Below, piece by piece: positions 6,954 to 14,488 of a DNA stretch of 22,093 nt. The position numbers and the translations under genes were made by a program. Within the stretch, counting starts at the first letter, position 1, and every line of letters begins with the position of its first letter. Where the stretch lies: NCBI GenBank assembly GCA_017889745.1, contig JAGGAG010000051.1:1-22093 (forward strand). Direction: 5' to 3'. Origin of the DNA: Gemmatimonadota bacterium. GTDB lineage: Bacteria; Gemmatimonadota; Gemmatimonadetes; Gemmatimonadales; GWC2-71-9. The notes beneath the pieces were generated by a model that had not been told where the DNA came from, did no database searches, and saw only the letters and a program-made list of their open reading frames with translations.

Positions 6954-7284
6954 ATCGGGCGCCCGGTCGATTAGGAGCGCGTGCTCCGCGGGGCCAGTCG
7001 GGCGGGGCGCCCCCTCGATGCCCGGGCGCGTCTCTGGGGCGGCTCCTTCGGCTCTCGTGCCGGCGCGGCCGAGTCCAGATCACGACAGTTCGAAGATCGG
7101 GGATGCGCTGGAGCACCGTTCGATTGCGCCGCCGCCGGGCAACAGAGCCTCCGGAGCCATCCCCATTCGACGCGCCCTGACGAGTTCGACTGAAGCGCGA
7201 TGAGCGGGGTGCCCCTCCGAAAAGCCGGAGCCGCCCCAGCGCGCCGGCAGGTTCGATCCTGCGCCTGAGTCCCATCGTCCGCGC
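6954..7284. other. Non-coding stretch between divergent genes, with a spaced inverted repeat
   Basis: Together with the short promoter boxes on either side, this is a 355-base gap between the DUF72 gene and the hydrolase gene. The open frames across it have no start signals and no recognisable protein. It holds a small hairpin (GGAGC / GCTCC, 6974-6987), a spaced inverted repeat listed separately, a nested stem around 7215-7230 (CTCCG / CGGAG), and a tRNA T-arm-like string at 7247-7262 that does not belong to a full tRNA. It may hold an untranslated RNA or a decayed small element; I cannot show either. Confidence 0.5.
7022..7248. repeat. Imperfect inverted repeat pair spanning about 227 bases
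   Basis: CTGGGGCGGCTCC at 7034-7046 is repeated exactly, inverted, as GGAGCCGCCCCAG at 7227-7239. The match carries on outward with gaps: CCGGGCGCG before the first arm against the complement of CGCGCCGG after the second. The arms enclose about 180 bases with no gene. This layout resembles a miniature inverted-repeat element or a long-range RNA stem. I see no target-site duplication that would prove insertion. Confidence 0.4.
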
Positions 7285-7290
7285 TAGTAT
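7285..7290 (+). promoter_or_regulatory. Candidate -10 box for the hydrolase-helicase unit
   Basis: TAGTAT (TAnnnT) is followed by TCCTGC and then the ATG at 7297. There is no Shine-Dalgarno sequence. The 6-base spacing is the same as at the DUF72 gene and suggests a leaderless transcript. No clear -35 was found. Confidence 0.4.
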
Positions 7291-7296
7291 TCCTGC

Positions 7297-7983
7297 ATGG
7301 CCACCGCGCGTGCCATCACGGTCCCGCTTGCCGACGGATCGGTCTCGGCACTCCTGCTCGTGCCCGACACCACGGGCGCGTGCTACGTCATAGCGCACGG
7401 CGCCGGCGCGGGAATGCGCCACGCGTTCCTCGAGGGGGTGGCGGCGGCGCTCGCGGGCCGCGGCATTGCCACGCTGCGCTACCAGTTTCCCTACATGGAG
7501 CAGGGCCGCGGGCGCCCGGATACTCCCGCCGTGGCCATGGCGACGGTGCGGGCGGCAATCGGCGTCGCCGCGGCGGAGCTGCCCGGGGTGCCGCTCTTCG
7601 CGGGCGGGAAGTCGTTCGGGGGCCGCATGACCTCCGAGCTCGCGAGCCGGGAGGCACTCCCGGGCGTGCTCGGGCTCGCGTTCCTGGGATTTCCGCTGCA
7701 CGCGCCCAAGAAGCCCGACGTGAAGCGCGCCACGCACCTGTACCAGGTGCCGATCCCGATGCTGTTCCTGCAGGGCACGCGGGACGACCTGGCGGAGATG
7801 GGGCGGATGCGGAGCGTGTGCGCCGATATCGGCGCGCTGGCGACGCTGCACGAAGTGGACGGCGCCGAGCACTCCTTCCACGTGCTCAAGCGCTCGGGCC
7901 GGACCGACGCGCAGGTGCTGGATGAGCTGTGCGATACAATGCGCCAATGGATGTCGCAGCACGGCGCTAACTTTCCCGCGTGA
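7297..7983 (+). CDS. Alpha/beta hydrolase (KANL3/Tex30-like or dienelactone-hydrolase-like)
   Basis: The 228-residue protein has an oxyanion-region H-G-A-G-A-G-M at 34-40 and the nucleophile elbow G104-K-S106-F-G-G. The acid is probably D163 or D164 in G-T-R-D-D, and the histidine is H192 in A-E-H-S-F. This order and the H-G-A-G-A-G block match the bacterial relatives of the KANL3/Tex30 group of alpha/beta hydrolases. It has no signal peptide, so it should act in the cytoplasm; the substrate is unknown. Its stop overlaps the helicase start (GTGA at 7980-7983), so the two proteins are translated together. Why a hydrolase is paired with a DNA helicase-exonuclease is unclear. An upstream -10-like box suggests the pair starts here with a leaderless message. 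Confidence 0.85.
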   Translation: MATARAITVPLADGSVSALLLVPDTTGACYVIAHGAGAGMRHAFLEGVAAALAGRGIATLRYQFPYMEQGRGRPDTPAVAMATVRAAIGVAAAELPGVPLFAGGKSFGGRMTSELASREALPGVLGLAFLGFPLHAPKKPDVKRATHLYQVPIPMLFLQGTRDDLAEMGRMRSVCADIGALATLHEVDGAEHSFHVLKRSGRTDAQVLDELCDTMRQWMSQHGANFPA

Positions 7984-10865
7984 CCTTCACCCCCAGTCCA
8001 ACCCAGCGCGCCGCCATCGAAGCACCCGCAGGGCCAGTCCTCGTGCTGGCCGGGCCCGGCGCGGGCAAGACCTTCTGCCTCATCGAGCGGATCCGGTACT
8101 TCGTGGACATGCAGGGCATCCCACCGGCGCGAATCTGCGCGGTCACGTTCACCAATCGCGCGGCCGGCGAGATCGCGGGCCGGCTCCGGGAGGCCGTAGG
8201 CGAGCCGGCCGGAGACATTGTGGCGGGTACGATCCATTCGCTCTGCGTCGTCATTCTGCGCGAGCATGGCGAGCGGATCGGCGTGCCGAGGGGATTCGGC
8301 ATCGCCGACGAGGCCTACCAGGTGCAGCTGCTCCGGCGGCTCGGGGTCTACAAGTGGGCCACGTCGCGATTGAACGACTTCAGCCGGCATCGCCTCGCGG
8401 GGGAGGAACTGCATCCCAACAGTGTGCCGCTGCTCAAGGAGTACCAGGCGTGGCTCGCCAGGCGGAACCTGCTCGACTACGACGACCTGGTCATCCGCGC
8501 GGCGCAGCTGCTGGCGCTGCCCGACGTCCGGGCCGCGATCGCGGGGCGCTGGGACGCCATCCTGGTGGACGAGTGCCAGGACCTCAACCCGGTGCAGTAT
8601 GCCGTGATCAAGGCGCTCGCCGAGGGCCACCGGAACCTGTTCGCGGTGGGCGACGACGAGCAGTCGATCTTCTCGTGGGCAGGCGCGGAGCCGAGGGTGC
8701 TGCGCGACTTGATGAACGACTTCAATATCACGACGCCCATCGTCCTGGAGGAGAATCGCCGCTCGGCGCGCGCGATCTTCGAGACCGCGCGTCGCCTGCT
8801 CAAGCTCAACCCGACGCTGTTCAGGAAGGAACTGCGGGCCACCCGCGAGTCGGAATGGGGGGTGGAGACGAAGGTGTTCGACGACGACGTCGCGGAAGCG
8901 GCGTGGATCCTCGCGGACATCCTCCGGGACCGGGACGGCTCGGGGCTCCCCTGGGGCGAGTACGGCGTACTGTACCGCAAGCACGAGGTGGGATCGCGCA
9001 TCGAGGGGACACTGCTGCAGGCGGGCGTGCCCTGCCGCCTCGCGGCCGGCCGGGCACTGCAGGACGACCCGGTGGTGCAGTACCTGGTGGCGGCGCTGCG
9101 GGTCATCTCCGCGCCGGGCGATCCGGTCCCCGAGGCGGAGTTCGCCGAGGTGGTGCTGCCGGAGACGCTATACCAGCGGATCCGCACCGAAGCCGAGACA
9201 AACCGCGCGGAGTTCCTCGAGTGGCTGCGCACCACGGCGCGGCGGGGACGGAAGGAGGACCCCGAGATCAAGAAGCTCCGGCGCTTCCAGCTGGCACTCG
9301 ACAACCTGCATGCGCTGGGGCGGAAGCACACGACCATCAGCGGCCTGGTGGACGAACTGCTGGCGCAGCGCGTCGGGGAGTATCGGACCCTGCTGGAAGA
9401 GCGGCACGAGGAGCTCAGCGACCCGGCGGACCACCCCGAGGTGCGCGCGCTCGCGGCCGACCTGGGCACGGCGATGCACGGGCGGCGCCGGGTCTGGCTC
9501 CGGCGGTTCGGGGGCGTGGAGATCGCGCTGGCGGGCATGCTGCGCGGCGGCGGCGTCACCAGCGTGGGGTTCCTCGACGCCGGCATCGTGGCGGCGCCCG
9601 GTGACCTGGTGCTCGACCCGGACGCGATGGGTTCCCTCGGGCCAGGGCTCGCCACCTTCAAGGCACTGCAACTGGCCCACAGCCGGGAGTTGCCCGACGC
9701 CTTCCGCGACTTCGTGGCCTTCGACCTGGAGACCACGGACAAGAACGTGGACGGGTGCGAGATCGTGGAGATCGCGGGCGTGCGGGTGCGCGGGGGCGCC
9801 ATCGTGGACGAGTTCCAGCGGCTGGTGCGGCCACGGGTGCCGATCGCGGCGAAGGCGTCGGCGGTCCACGGCTACACCGCCGAGACGCTACGCGGCGAGC
9901 CGTACTTCGAGGAGGTATGGCCGGCCTTCCGCGCCTTCGTCGGCGGCGACGTGCTGGTGGCGCACAACGGACACTGGTTCGACTTCCCCATCCTGCGCCG
10001 CATGGCACAGCCCCTCGGCGGCGCCGCCGACATCGCAGTTTACGACACGCTGCCGCTGGCACGGGATCTTCATCCGGGCAGCCGGCGCCTGTCGGACCTG
10101 GCGGAGGCGTTCGGGGTGCCGCTGCTCGAGGCGCATCACGCGCTCGACGATGCCCGCGCACTGGCGCTGGTATTCCTGCGGCTGGAGGAGGACAAGCTGG
10201 CTCGCGGCCGGAAGACGGCGCTGGTCAACCTGCTCGACTGGCTCGGGCTGTCGCTGGCGCTGGGTAACCTGACCACGCTGTCCGAGGAGGCCGGCATGCT
10301 GTTCCGCCTGACGCGGGCGTGGGCCCTGGGGCGCTACAGCAGCTGCCTGGACGAATACGCGGTGGAGCGGGAGCGCCCGGGCGCGGCGGGCGCGCCGACG
10401 CACGACGAGGTGATCGAGTTGCTGGGTGGGCGGACGAAGATGCTGCAGATCCGGGCCGAGAAGACCGCGCTCGATCGCTATCCCGCGGCGATGGAGCGGC
10501 TTGGTCGAATCCTGGATGCGCTTGCTGGCACGACACTGGAGGAACAGCTGCGCGAACTGCTGGAGCGGGTGGCGCTGTCACGCTCCGATGGCGAGACGGC
10601 GGAGCCCGACCGGGTCAACCTGCTCACGCTCCACGCCACGAAGGGCCTCGAGTTCAAGCGGGTCTACGTGGTGGGCGTCGAGGATGCGGAGATGCCGGGC
10701 ATGCGCCAGGGCAAGGGCGTCAGCAAGGGCGCCATGGAAGAGTCGCGCCGGCTGCTCTACGTGGGGATGACGCGGGCGGAGGACCGGCTGGTGCTGACGC
10801 GGGTGCGGGAGCGGCAGGGCCTGCCCACCGGCGGGGCCCAGTTCCTGGATGAACTGGGCCTCTAG
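7980..10865 (+). CDS. UvrD/PcrA-type helicase with an inserted DEDDh 3'-5' exonuclease domain
   Basis: The 961-residue protein is a superfamily 1A helicase. Q9 (Q motif), Walker A G25-P-G-A-G-K-T31, motif Ia V-T-F-T-N-R-A-A (55-62), Walker B D197-E-C-Q-D201, motif III V-G-D-D-E-Q-S-I-F-S-W (223-233), and motif IV around Y-G-V-L-Y-R-K (328-334) come first. Motif V L-H-A-T-K-G-L-E-F (884-892) and motif VI R-R-L-L-Y-V-G-M-T-R-A-E-D (923-935) close it. Between IV and V, at about 572-740, lies a whole DnaQ-like exonuclease: D582-L-E584 (Exo I), A-H-N-G-H-W-F-D668 (Exo II) and H719-H-A-L-D-D724 (Exo III), with all four metal ligands and the catalytic histidine. It should unwind DNA and trim 3' ends. 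The start is GTG inside the hydrolase stop, and the protein begins with the expected N-terminus. The gene ends 4 bases from the Ku stop. Confidence 0.92.
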   Translation: MTFTPSPTQRAAIEAPAGPVLVLAGPGAGKTFCLIERIRYFVDMQGIPPARICAVTFTNRAAGEIAGRLREAVGEPAGDIVAGTIHSLCVVILREHGERIGVPRGFGIADEAYQVQLLRRLGVYKWATSRLNDFSRHRLAGEELHPNSVPLLKEYQAWLARRNLLDYDDLVIRAAQLLALPDVRAAIAGRWDAILVDECQDLNPVQYAVIKALAEGHRNLFAVGDDEQSIFSWAGAEPRVLRDLMNDFNITTPIVLEENRRSARAIFETARRLLKLNPTLFRKELRATRESEWGVETKVFDDDVAEAAWILADILRDRDGSGLPWGEYGVLYRKHEVGSRIEGTLLQAGVPCRLAAGRALQDDPVVQYLVAALRVISAPGDPVPEAEFAEVVLPETLYQRIRTEAETNRAEFLEWLRTTARRGRKEDPEIKKLRRFQLALDNLHALGRKHTTISGLVDELLAQRVGEYRTLLEERHEELSDPADHPEVRALAADLGTAMHGRRRVWLRRFGGVEIALAGMLRGGGVTSVGFLDAGIVAAPGDLVLDPDAMGSLGPGLATFKALQLAHSRELPDAFRDFVAFDLETTDKNVDGCEIVEIAGVRVRGGAIVDEFQRLVRPRVPIAAKASAVHGYTAETLRGEPYFEEVWPAFRAFVGGDVLVAHNGHWFDFPILRRMAQPLGGAADIAVYDTLPLARDLHPGSRRLSDLAEAFGVPLLEAHHALDDARALALVFLRLEEDKLARGRKTALVNLLDWLGLSLALGNLTTLSEEAGMLFRLTRAWALGRYSSCLDEYAVERERPGAAGAPTHDEVIELLGGRTKMLQIRAEKTALDRYPAAMERLGRILDALAGTTLEEQLRELLERVALSRSDGETAEPDRVNLLTLHATKGLEFKRVYVVGVEDAEMPGMRQGKGVSKGAMEESRRLLYVGMTRAEDRLVLTRVRERQGLPTGGAQFLDELGL

Positions 10866-10869
10866 CCGG

Positions 10870-11712
10870 TCATGACGCCTTGCGGGCCTTCTTCTTCGGC
10901 GCCTTCGCCCCCGACGCGGCCTCGGCGTCGTCGCTGCCCCTGGCGAGGCTCGCCTTCAACGCTTCCATGAGGTCGATGATCTTGGTCGGGGCCTGCGCGG
11001 TGGGCTCCGCCGTGATCTCCTGCCCGTCCACCTTGGACTGAATGGCCTGGAGCACGCGATCACGCACCTGATCGTGATACTTCTCCGGGTGGAACTCGTC
11101 GGTGGCGGTCTGCTCGATAAGCTGCCTGGCCAGCTTGAGCTCGGTGTCCTTGACGGTCGTCTCGGGAATCGGCACCTCGGCCGCGCTCTTCAGCTCGTTG
11201 GCGTAGTGCAGCTGCTCCATGACCAGCACGCCGTCGCCCGTGGGGCGCACCAGGACGAGGTTCTGCTTGCCGCGCGCGGCATACTGTCCCAGCGCCGCGC
11301 GGCCGGTTTCCTGGAGCGCCTTGGCCAGGAGGTGGTAGGCGCGCTCGCCGCCCTTGTCGGGCCCGAGGAAGTAGGCCTTGTCGAGGTAGACGCGATCGAT
11401 CTTGTCGAGGGGAACGAACTCGGCGATATCAATGGAGTTGGTGGCCTTCTCGTCGAGCGCCTTGAGTTCCTCCGGCGAGAACACGACGTACTGTCCCTTG
11501 GAGAACTCGTAGCCCTTGGCGATCTCGTCCTTCTCGACGATACGGTTGTTGTCGGCCGGCACCACATATTGCTGCTTGAGGCGGGTGCCGGTCTTCTTGT
11601 CCAGCATGTTGAACGAGATGGCGGCGGACGACTCGGCGGTGGAGAACAGGCTGACTGGAACCGAGACCAGTCCGAACGAGATCGTGGCGGAGCCAATTGA
11701 GCGTGCAGGCAT
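10870..11712 (-). CDS. ku: Ku protein, DNA-end-binding factor of non-homologous end joining
   Basis: The 280-residue product begins M-P-A-R-S-I-G-S-A-T-I-S-F-G-L-V-S-V-P-V, the classic bacterial Ku start. It keeps the core blocks: I-S-F-N-M-L-D-K-K (32-40), F-V-P-L-D-K-I-D (99-106), Y-F-L-G-P-D (114-119), Y-H-L-L-A-K-A-L (126-133), and the tail region F-H-P-E-K-Y-H-D (207-214). Bacterial Ku is a homodimer that threads onto broken double-stranded ends and recruits LigD. The C-terminus ends in a Lys-rich tail (270-280), which in other bacteria adds DNA binding. The frame is open 83 codons upstream across the LigD start, but this ATG fits the family. It has no ribosome binding site and a good promoter 5 bases before it. 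It is divergent from ligD and convergent with the helicase-exonuclease. Confidence 0.97.
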   Translation of the reverse strand: MPARSIGSATISFGLVSVPVSLFSTAESSAAISFNMLDKKTGTRLKQQYVVPADNNRIVEKDEIAKGYEFSKGQYVVFSPEELKALDEKATNSIDIAEFVPLDKIDRVYLDKAYFLGPDKGGERAYHLLAKALQETGRAALGQYAARGKQNLVLVRPTGDGVLVMEQLHYANELKSAAEVPIPETTVKDTELKLARQLIEQTATDEFHPEKYHDQVRDRVLQAIQSKVDGQEITAEPTAQAPTKIIDLMEALKASLARGSDDAEAASGAKAPKKKARKAS

Positions 11713-11717
11713 GATGA

Positions 11718-11747
11718 GAAGTAGGCGTCCTTGCCGCAGTGCGTCAA
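11718..11747 (-). promoter_or_regulatory. Candidate promoter for ku, leaderless
   Basis: On the minus strand TTGACG (11747 to 11742) is followed by an 18-base spacer and TACTTC (11723 to 11718), then 5 bases and the ku ATG. The -35 matches the consensus in five of six bases. Transcription would begin at or beside the ATG. The element lies within the 56 bases between ku and ligD, so a factor bound here could act on both. Confidence 0.5.
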
Positions 11748-11768
11748 GGCGGGGGAGGGGATCGTTGC

Positions 11769-14348
11769 ATGCCGCGTGACCTGGAGAAGTACCGGGCCAA
11801 ACGCACCGCCGACGCCACGCCGGAGCCGGCGGGGGTCGTCTCGCCGGAGCTGGGCGGGCTCTTCGTGGTGCACCAGCATGCCGCCCGCAACCTCCACTGG
11901 GACCTGCGCCTGGAGCTGGACGGGGTGCTGCTCTCGTTTGCGGTGCCCAAGGGCCCGTCACCCGACCCCGCCGACAAGCGCCTCGCGGTCCAGACCGAGG
12001 ATCACCCGATCGAGTATGCCGATTTCGAGGGCGTGATCCCGGCGGGGAACTACGGGGCGGGGTCGATGATCGTGTGGGACAAGGGAAAGTGGGTCCCGCA
12101 CGGTGACCCGCGGGCGGGCCTGGAAAAGGGCAAGCTCCTCTTCGAGCTCAGGGGCTACAAGCTCAAGGGGATGTGGACGCTGGTGAAGCTCAAGAAGGGC
12201 GAGAAGGAGTGGCTCCTCATCAAGGAGCGCGACGGGTATGTGGAGAAGGGCGGCACCTTCCCGCCAGAGTCGGTGCTGTCGGGGTTGTCGGTGGAGCGGC
12301 TCCGCGACAGCGCCGAGGTGGTTGCGGCGGTGGCGGGCGAGCTGGAGCGGCGGAAGGTGCGCAAGGCGGACCTTCGCGCGGAGGACGTGAAGCTCATGCT
12401 GTGCGAGCCGCGCGATGACGCGTTCACCAAGCCCGGCTGGCTGTTCGAACTCAAGCTCGACGGATGGCGTGTGCTCGCGGAGCGGCGCGGCACGGATGCA
12501 CGACTGCTGTCGCGCAACGGGAACGACCTCTCGGCCTCCTTTCCCGAGGTGCTACGGTCGCTGCGCGCGCTGCCGATGACGAACGCGCTCATCGACGGCG
12601 AGGTGGTGACACTGGACGACAAGGGCCATCCCAACTTCCAGCGGTTGCAGCAACGCGCGCGGCTGCGCCGGCCGATCGACATCCGCCGCGCCGCGGTCGA
12701 GTCTCCGGCGACCCTGTACGCCTTCGACCTGCCCGCGCTCGACGGGTACGACCTGCGCACACTGCCGCTGGTGGAGCGGAAGGCGCTGCTGGCGCGGGTG
12801 GTGCCACCGGCGGGTCCGCTCCGGTACCTCGATCACATCGACACGCAGGGCGAGGCGTTCTTCGCGCAGGTGGAGCGTATGGGCCTGGAAGGGATCATCG
12901 CGAAGAAGGCCGAGAGCCTGTACAAGGGCGGGCGCACGCCGGCGTGGGTCAAGATCAAGGCGGCACGCAGCGACGATTTCGTGGTGGTGGGTTTCACGGC
13001 ACCCAAGGGGAGCCGCGCCGGATTCGGGGCGCTGCACCTGGCGCAGTACATGGGCCGGGAGCTGGTGTACGCCGGCCGCGCCGGCAGCGGGTTCGACGAC
13101 CAGCAACTGGGCGACGTGAGGCAGCAGCTCGAGGGCATGGCGCGGAAGACGCCGCCGTGCCTGCCGCCGCGTGATCCGCGCACGCTGGACGGGCCGGCCG
13201 ACGCGCCGCGGCAGGGAAAGGTCCGGGCCCAGGACTTCGCCATGACGGTCACCGATTTCGAGGCGACCACGTGGGTGGAGCCGGTGCTGGTTGCCGAGGT
13301 GCGGTTCACCGAGTGGACCAACGAGGGGCTGCTGCGGCACCCGGTATTCCTCCGGTTCCGGGACGACAAGAAGCCGGAGGAGTGCACGAGGCAGGAGAGC
13401 GCAAGAGGCGCGGAGGAGGACATGAGCGCAAAGGACGCGAAGGGCGCAAAGGGCGGGGAGGAGGACGTGCCGAGGGAAGTGCCGTTCTCCAACCTGAAGA
13501 AAGTCTTCTGGCCGAAGGAGAAGTACACCAAAGGCCATCTTATCGAGTATTACAGAATGGTCGCCCCCGCCCTTCTTCCGTACCTTCGCGATCGACCACT
13601 GGTCCTCACCCGCTACCCGGACGGCATCGAGGGGAAGTCGTTCTTCCAGAAGGACGCGCCCGACTTCATCCCGGAGTGGGTGCGGACGGTACGGCAGTGG
13701 AGCGAGGACCCGGAGCGGGAGATCGACTACATCGTGTGCGACGACGTGGAGTCGCTGCTGTACGTGATCAACCTGGGGTCGATCCCGCTGCACATGTGGG
13801 GAAGCCGGGTGGCGGCGCTGGAGCGCCCGGACTGGTGCATCCTCGACCTGGACCCGAAGGGCGCGCCGTTCACCGACGTGGTGAAGGTGGCGCACGCGAT
13901 CCACGCGCGGTGCGACGGCATCGAGCTGCCGCACTACATCAAGACCACGGGCTCGAGCGGGCTGCACGTGATGATCCCGCTGGGGCAGCAGCTGACCTAC
14001 GACCAGTGCCGGTCGTTCGGCGAGCTGCTGGCGCGGCTCATCGTGGCGGAGCTGCCGGCGATCGCGACGATCACGCGGCAGGTGGAGCGTCGTGAGGGGA
14101 AGGTGTACGTGGACTACCTGCAGAACGGGCGGGGCAAGACCATCGTGACGCCCTACAGCGTGCGCCCGCTGCCGGGGGCGCCGGTGTCGGCGCCCCTCGA
14201 GTGGAGGGAGGTAACGCCGAGGCTCGACCCGCAGAAGTACACCATCGCGAACATGGGGGCGCGGCTCAAGAAGCTGAAGGCGGACCCGATGCTGCCGGTG
14301 CTGACGCAGGCACCGGACATCGTGAAGGCAATCTCCCGGCTGTCATAG
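11769..14348 (+). CDS. ligD: LigD: multifunctional NHEJ enzyme, phosphoesterase-ligase-polymerase
   Basis: The 859-residue protein has the Pseudomonas domain order. The 3'-phosphoesterase (about 25-160) keeps H37, H43, D45, R47, H79 and Y83, each exactly five residues before its counterpart in P. aeruginosa LigD. The ATP-dependent ligase (about 205-535) has the nucleotidyl-lysine K229 in K-L-D-G, plus E-G-I-I-A-K-K (374-380) and W-V-K-I-K (393-397). The archaeo-eukaryotic-primase-like polymerase (about 570-859) has D693-L-D695 and a likely third metal ligand D782, with S-S-G-L-H733. It cleans, fills and seals ends bound by Ku. The start ATG is preceded by GGAGGGG at about 9 bases. A charged linker (539-568) between ligase and polymerase is encoded by a 9-base repeat. 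It is divergent from ku. Confidence 0.97.
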   Translation: MPRDLEKYRAKRTADATPEPAGVVSPELGGLFVVHQHAARNLHWDLRLELDGVLLSFAVPKGPSPDPADKRLAVQTEDHPIEYADFEGVIPAGNYGAGSMIVWDKGKWVPHGDPRAGLEKGKLLFELRGYKLKGMWTLVKLKKGEKEWLLIKERDGYVEKGGTFPPESVLSGLSVERLRDSAEVVAAVAGELERRKVRKADLRAEDVKLMLCEPRDDAFTKPGWLFELKLDGWRVLAERRGTDARLLSRNGNDLSASFPEVLRSLRALPMTNALIDGEVVTLDDKGHPNFQRLQQRARLRRPIDIRRAAVESPATLYAFDLPALDGYDLRTLPLVERKALLARVVPPAGPLRYLDHIDTQGEAFFAQVERMGLEGIIAKKAESLYKGGRTPAWVKIKAARSDDFVVVGFTAPKGSRAGFGALHLAQYMGRELVYAGRAGSGFDDQQLGDVRQQLEGMARKTPPCLPPRDPRTLDGPADAPRQGKVRAQDFAMTVTDFEATTWVEPVLVAEVRFTEWTNEGLLRHPVFLRFRDDKKPEECTRQESARGAEEDMSAKDAKGAKGGEEDVPREVPFSNLKKVFWPKEKYTKGHLIEYYRMVAPALLPYLRDRPLVLTRYPDGIEGKSFFQKDAPDFIPEWVRTVRQWSEDPEREIDYIVCDDVESLLYVINLGSIPLHMWGSRVAALERPDWCILDLDPKGAPFTDVVKVAHAIHARCDGIELPHYIKTTGSSGLHVMIPLGQQLTYDQCRSFGELLARLIVAELPAIATITRQVERREGKVYVDYLQNGRGKTIVTPYSVRPLPGAPVSAPLEWREVTPRLDPQKYTIANMGARLKKLKADPMLPVLTQAPDIVKAISRLS
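13401..13463 (+). repeat. 9-base periodic repeat encoding the LigD linker
   Basis: Seven 9-base units run in phase with the codons; the clearest three are GCAAAGGAC, GCGAAGGGC and GCAAAGGGC (13428-13454). Each unit gives three residues: A-R-G, A-E-E, D-M-S, A-K-D, A-K-G, A-K-G, G-E-E. On the other strand the units read close to GCGCCCTTT, like the array in the serine hydrolase signal region. The array sits in the flexible joint between the ligase and polymerase domains, where length change would be tolerated. Confidence 0.6.
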
Positions 14349-14373
14349 CGCGGTTGGGTGGGCGCGGGTGACC

Positions 14374-14395
14374 GGTGGTCCCGCTCTCGACCACC
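14374..14395. terminator. Hairpin between convergent ligD and coiled-coil genes
   Basis: GGTGGTC and GACCACC form a perfect 7-base stem with an 8-base loop, 26 bases after the ligD stop and about 94 bases before the end of the convergent gene. There is no T run on either side, so it is at best a weak intrinsic terminator. In GC-rich bacteria such stems without U tracts are often proposed to stop transcription. The rest of this 140-base gap shows nothing else. Confidence 0.35.
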
Positions 14396-14488
14396 CGCTG
14401 CGGCCTGGAATACGTCCGCAATGCCAAGCCTCTACATCCGTGCCGCCGTAGATGGTGGTCTCGGGGGCCCACCCCAGCCTACGCTTCT

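Noticed and set aside
7018..7203. Small plus-strand open frames in the gap before the hydrolase gene.
   Set aside because: There is no ribosome binding site, no recognisable residue pattern, and the frames cross the inverted repeat region.
7247..7262. GCAGG TTCGAT CCTGC looks like a tRNA T-arm.
   Set aside because: The loop has six bases instead of seven, and no acceptor, D-arm or anticodon stem can be built around it; the following seven bases find no partner about 70 bases upstream.
12552..13967. Minus-strand open frame of 471 codons over ligD.
   Set aside because: It lies opposite strongly conserved ligase and polymerase motifs and is a codon-bias shadow.
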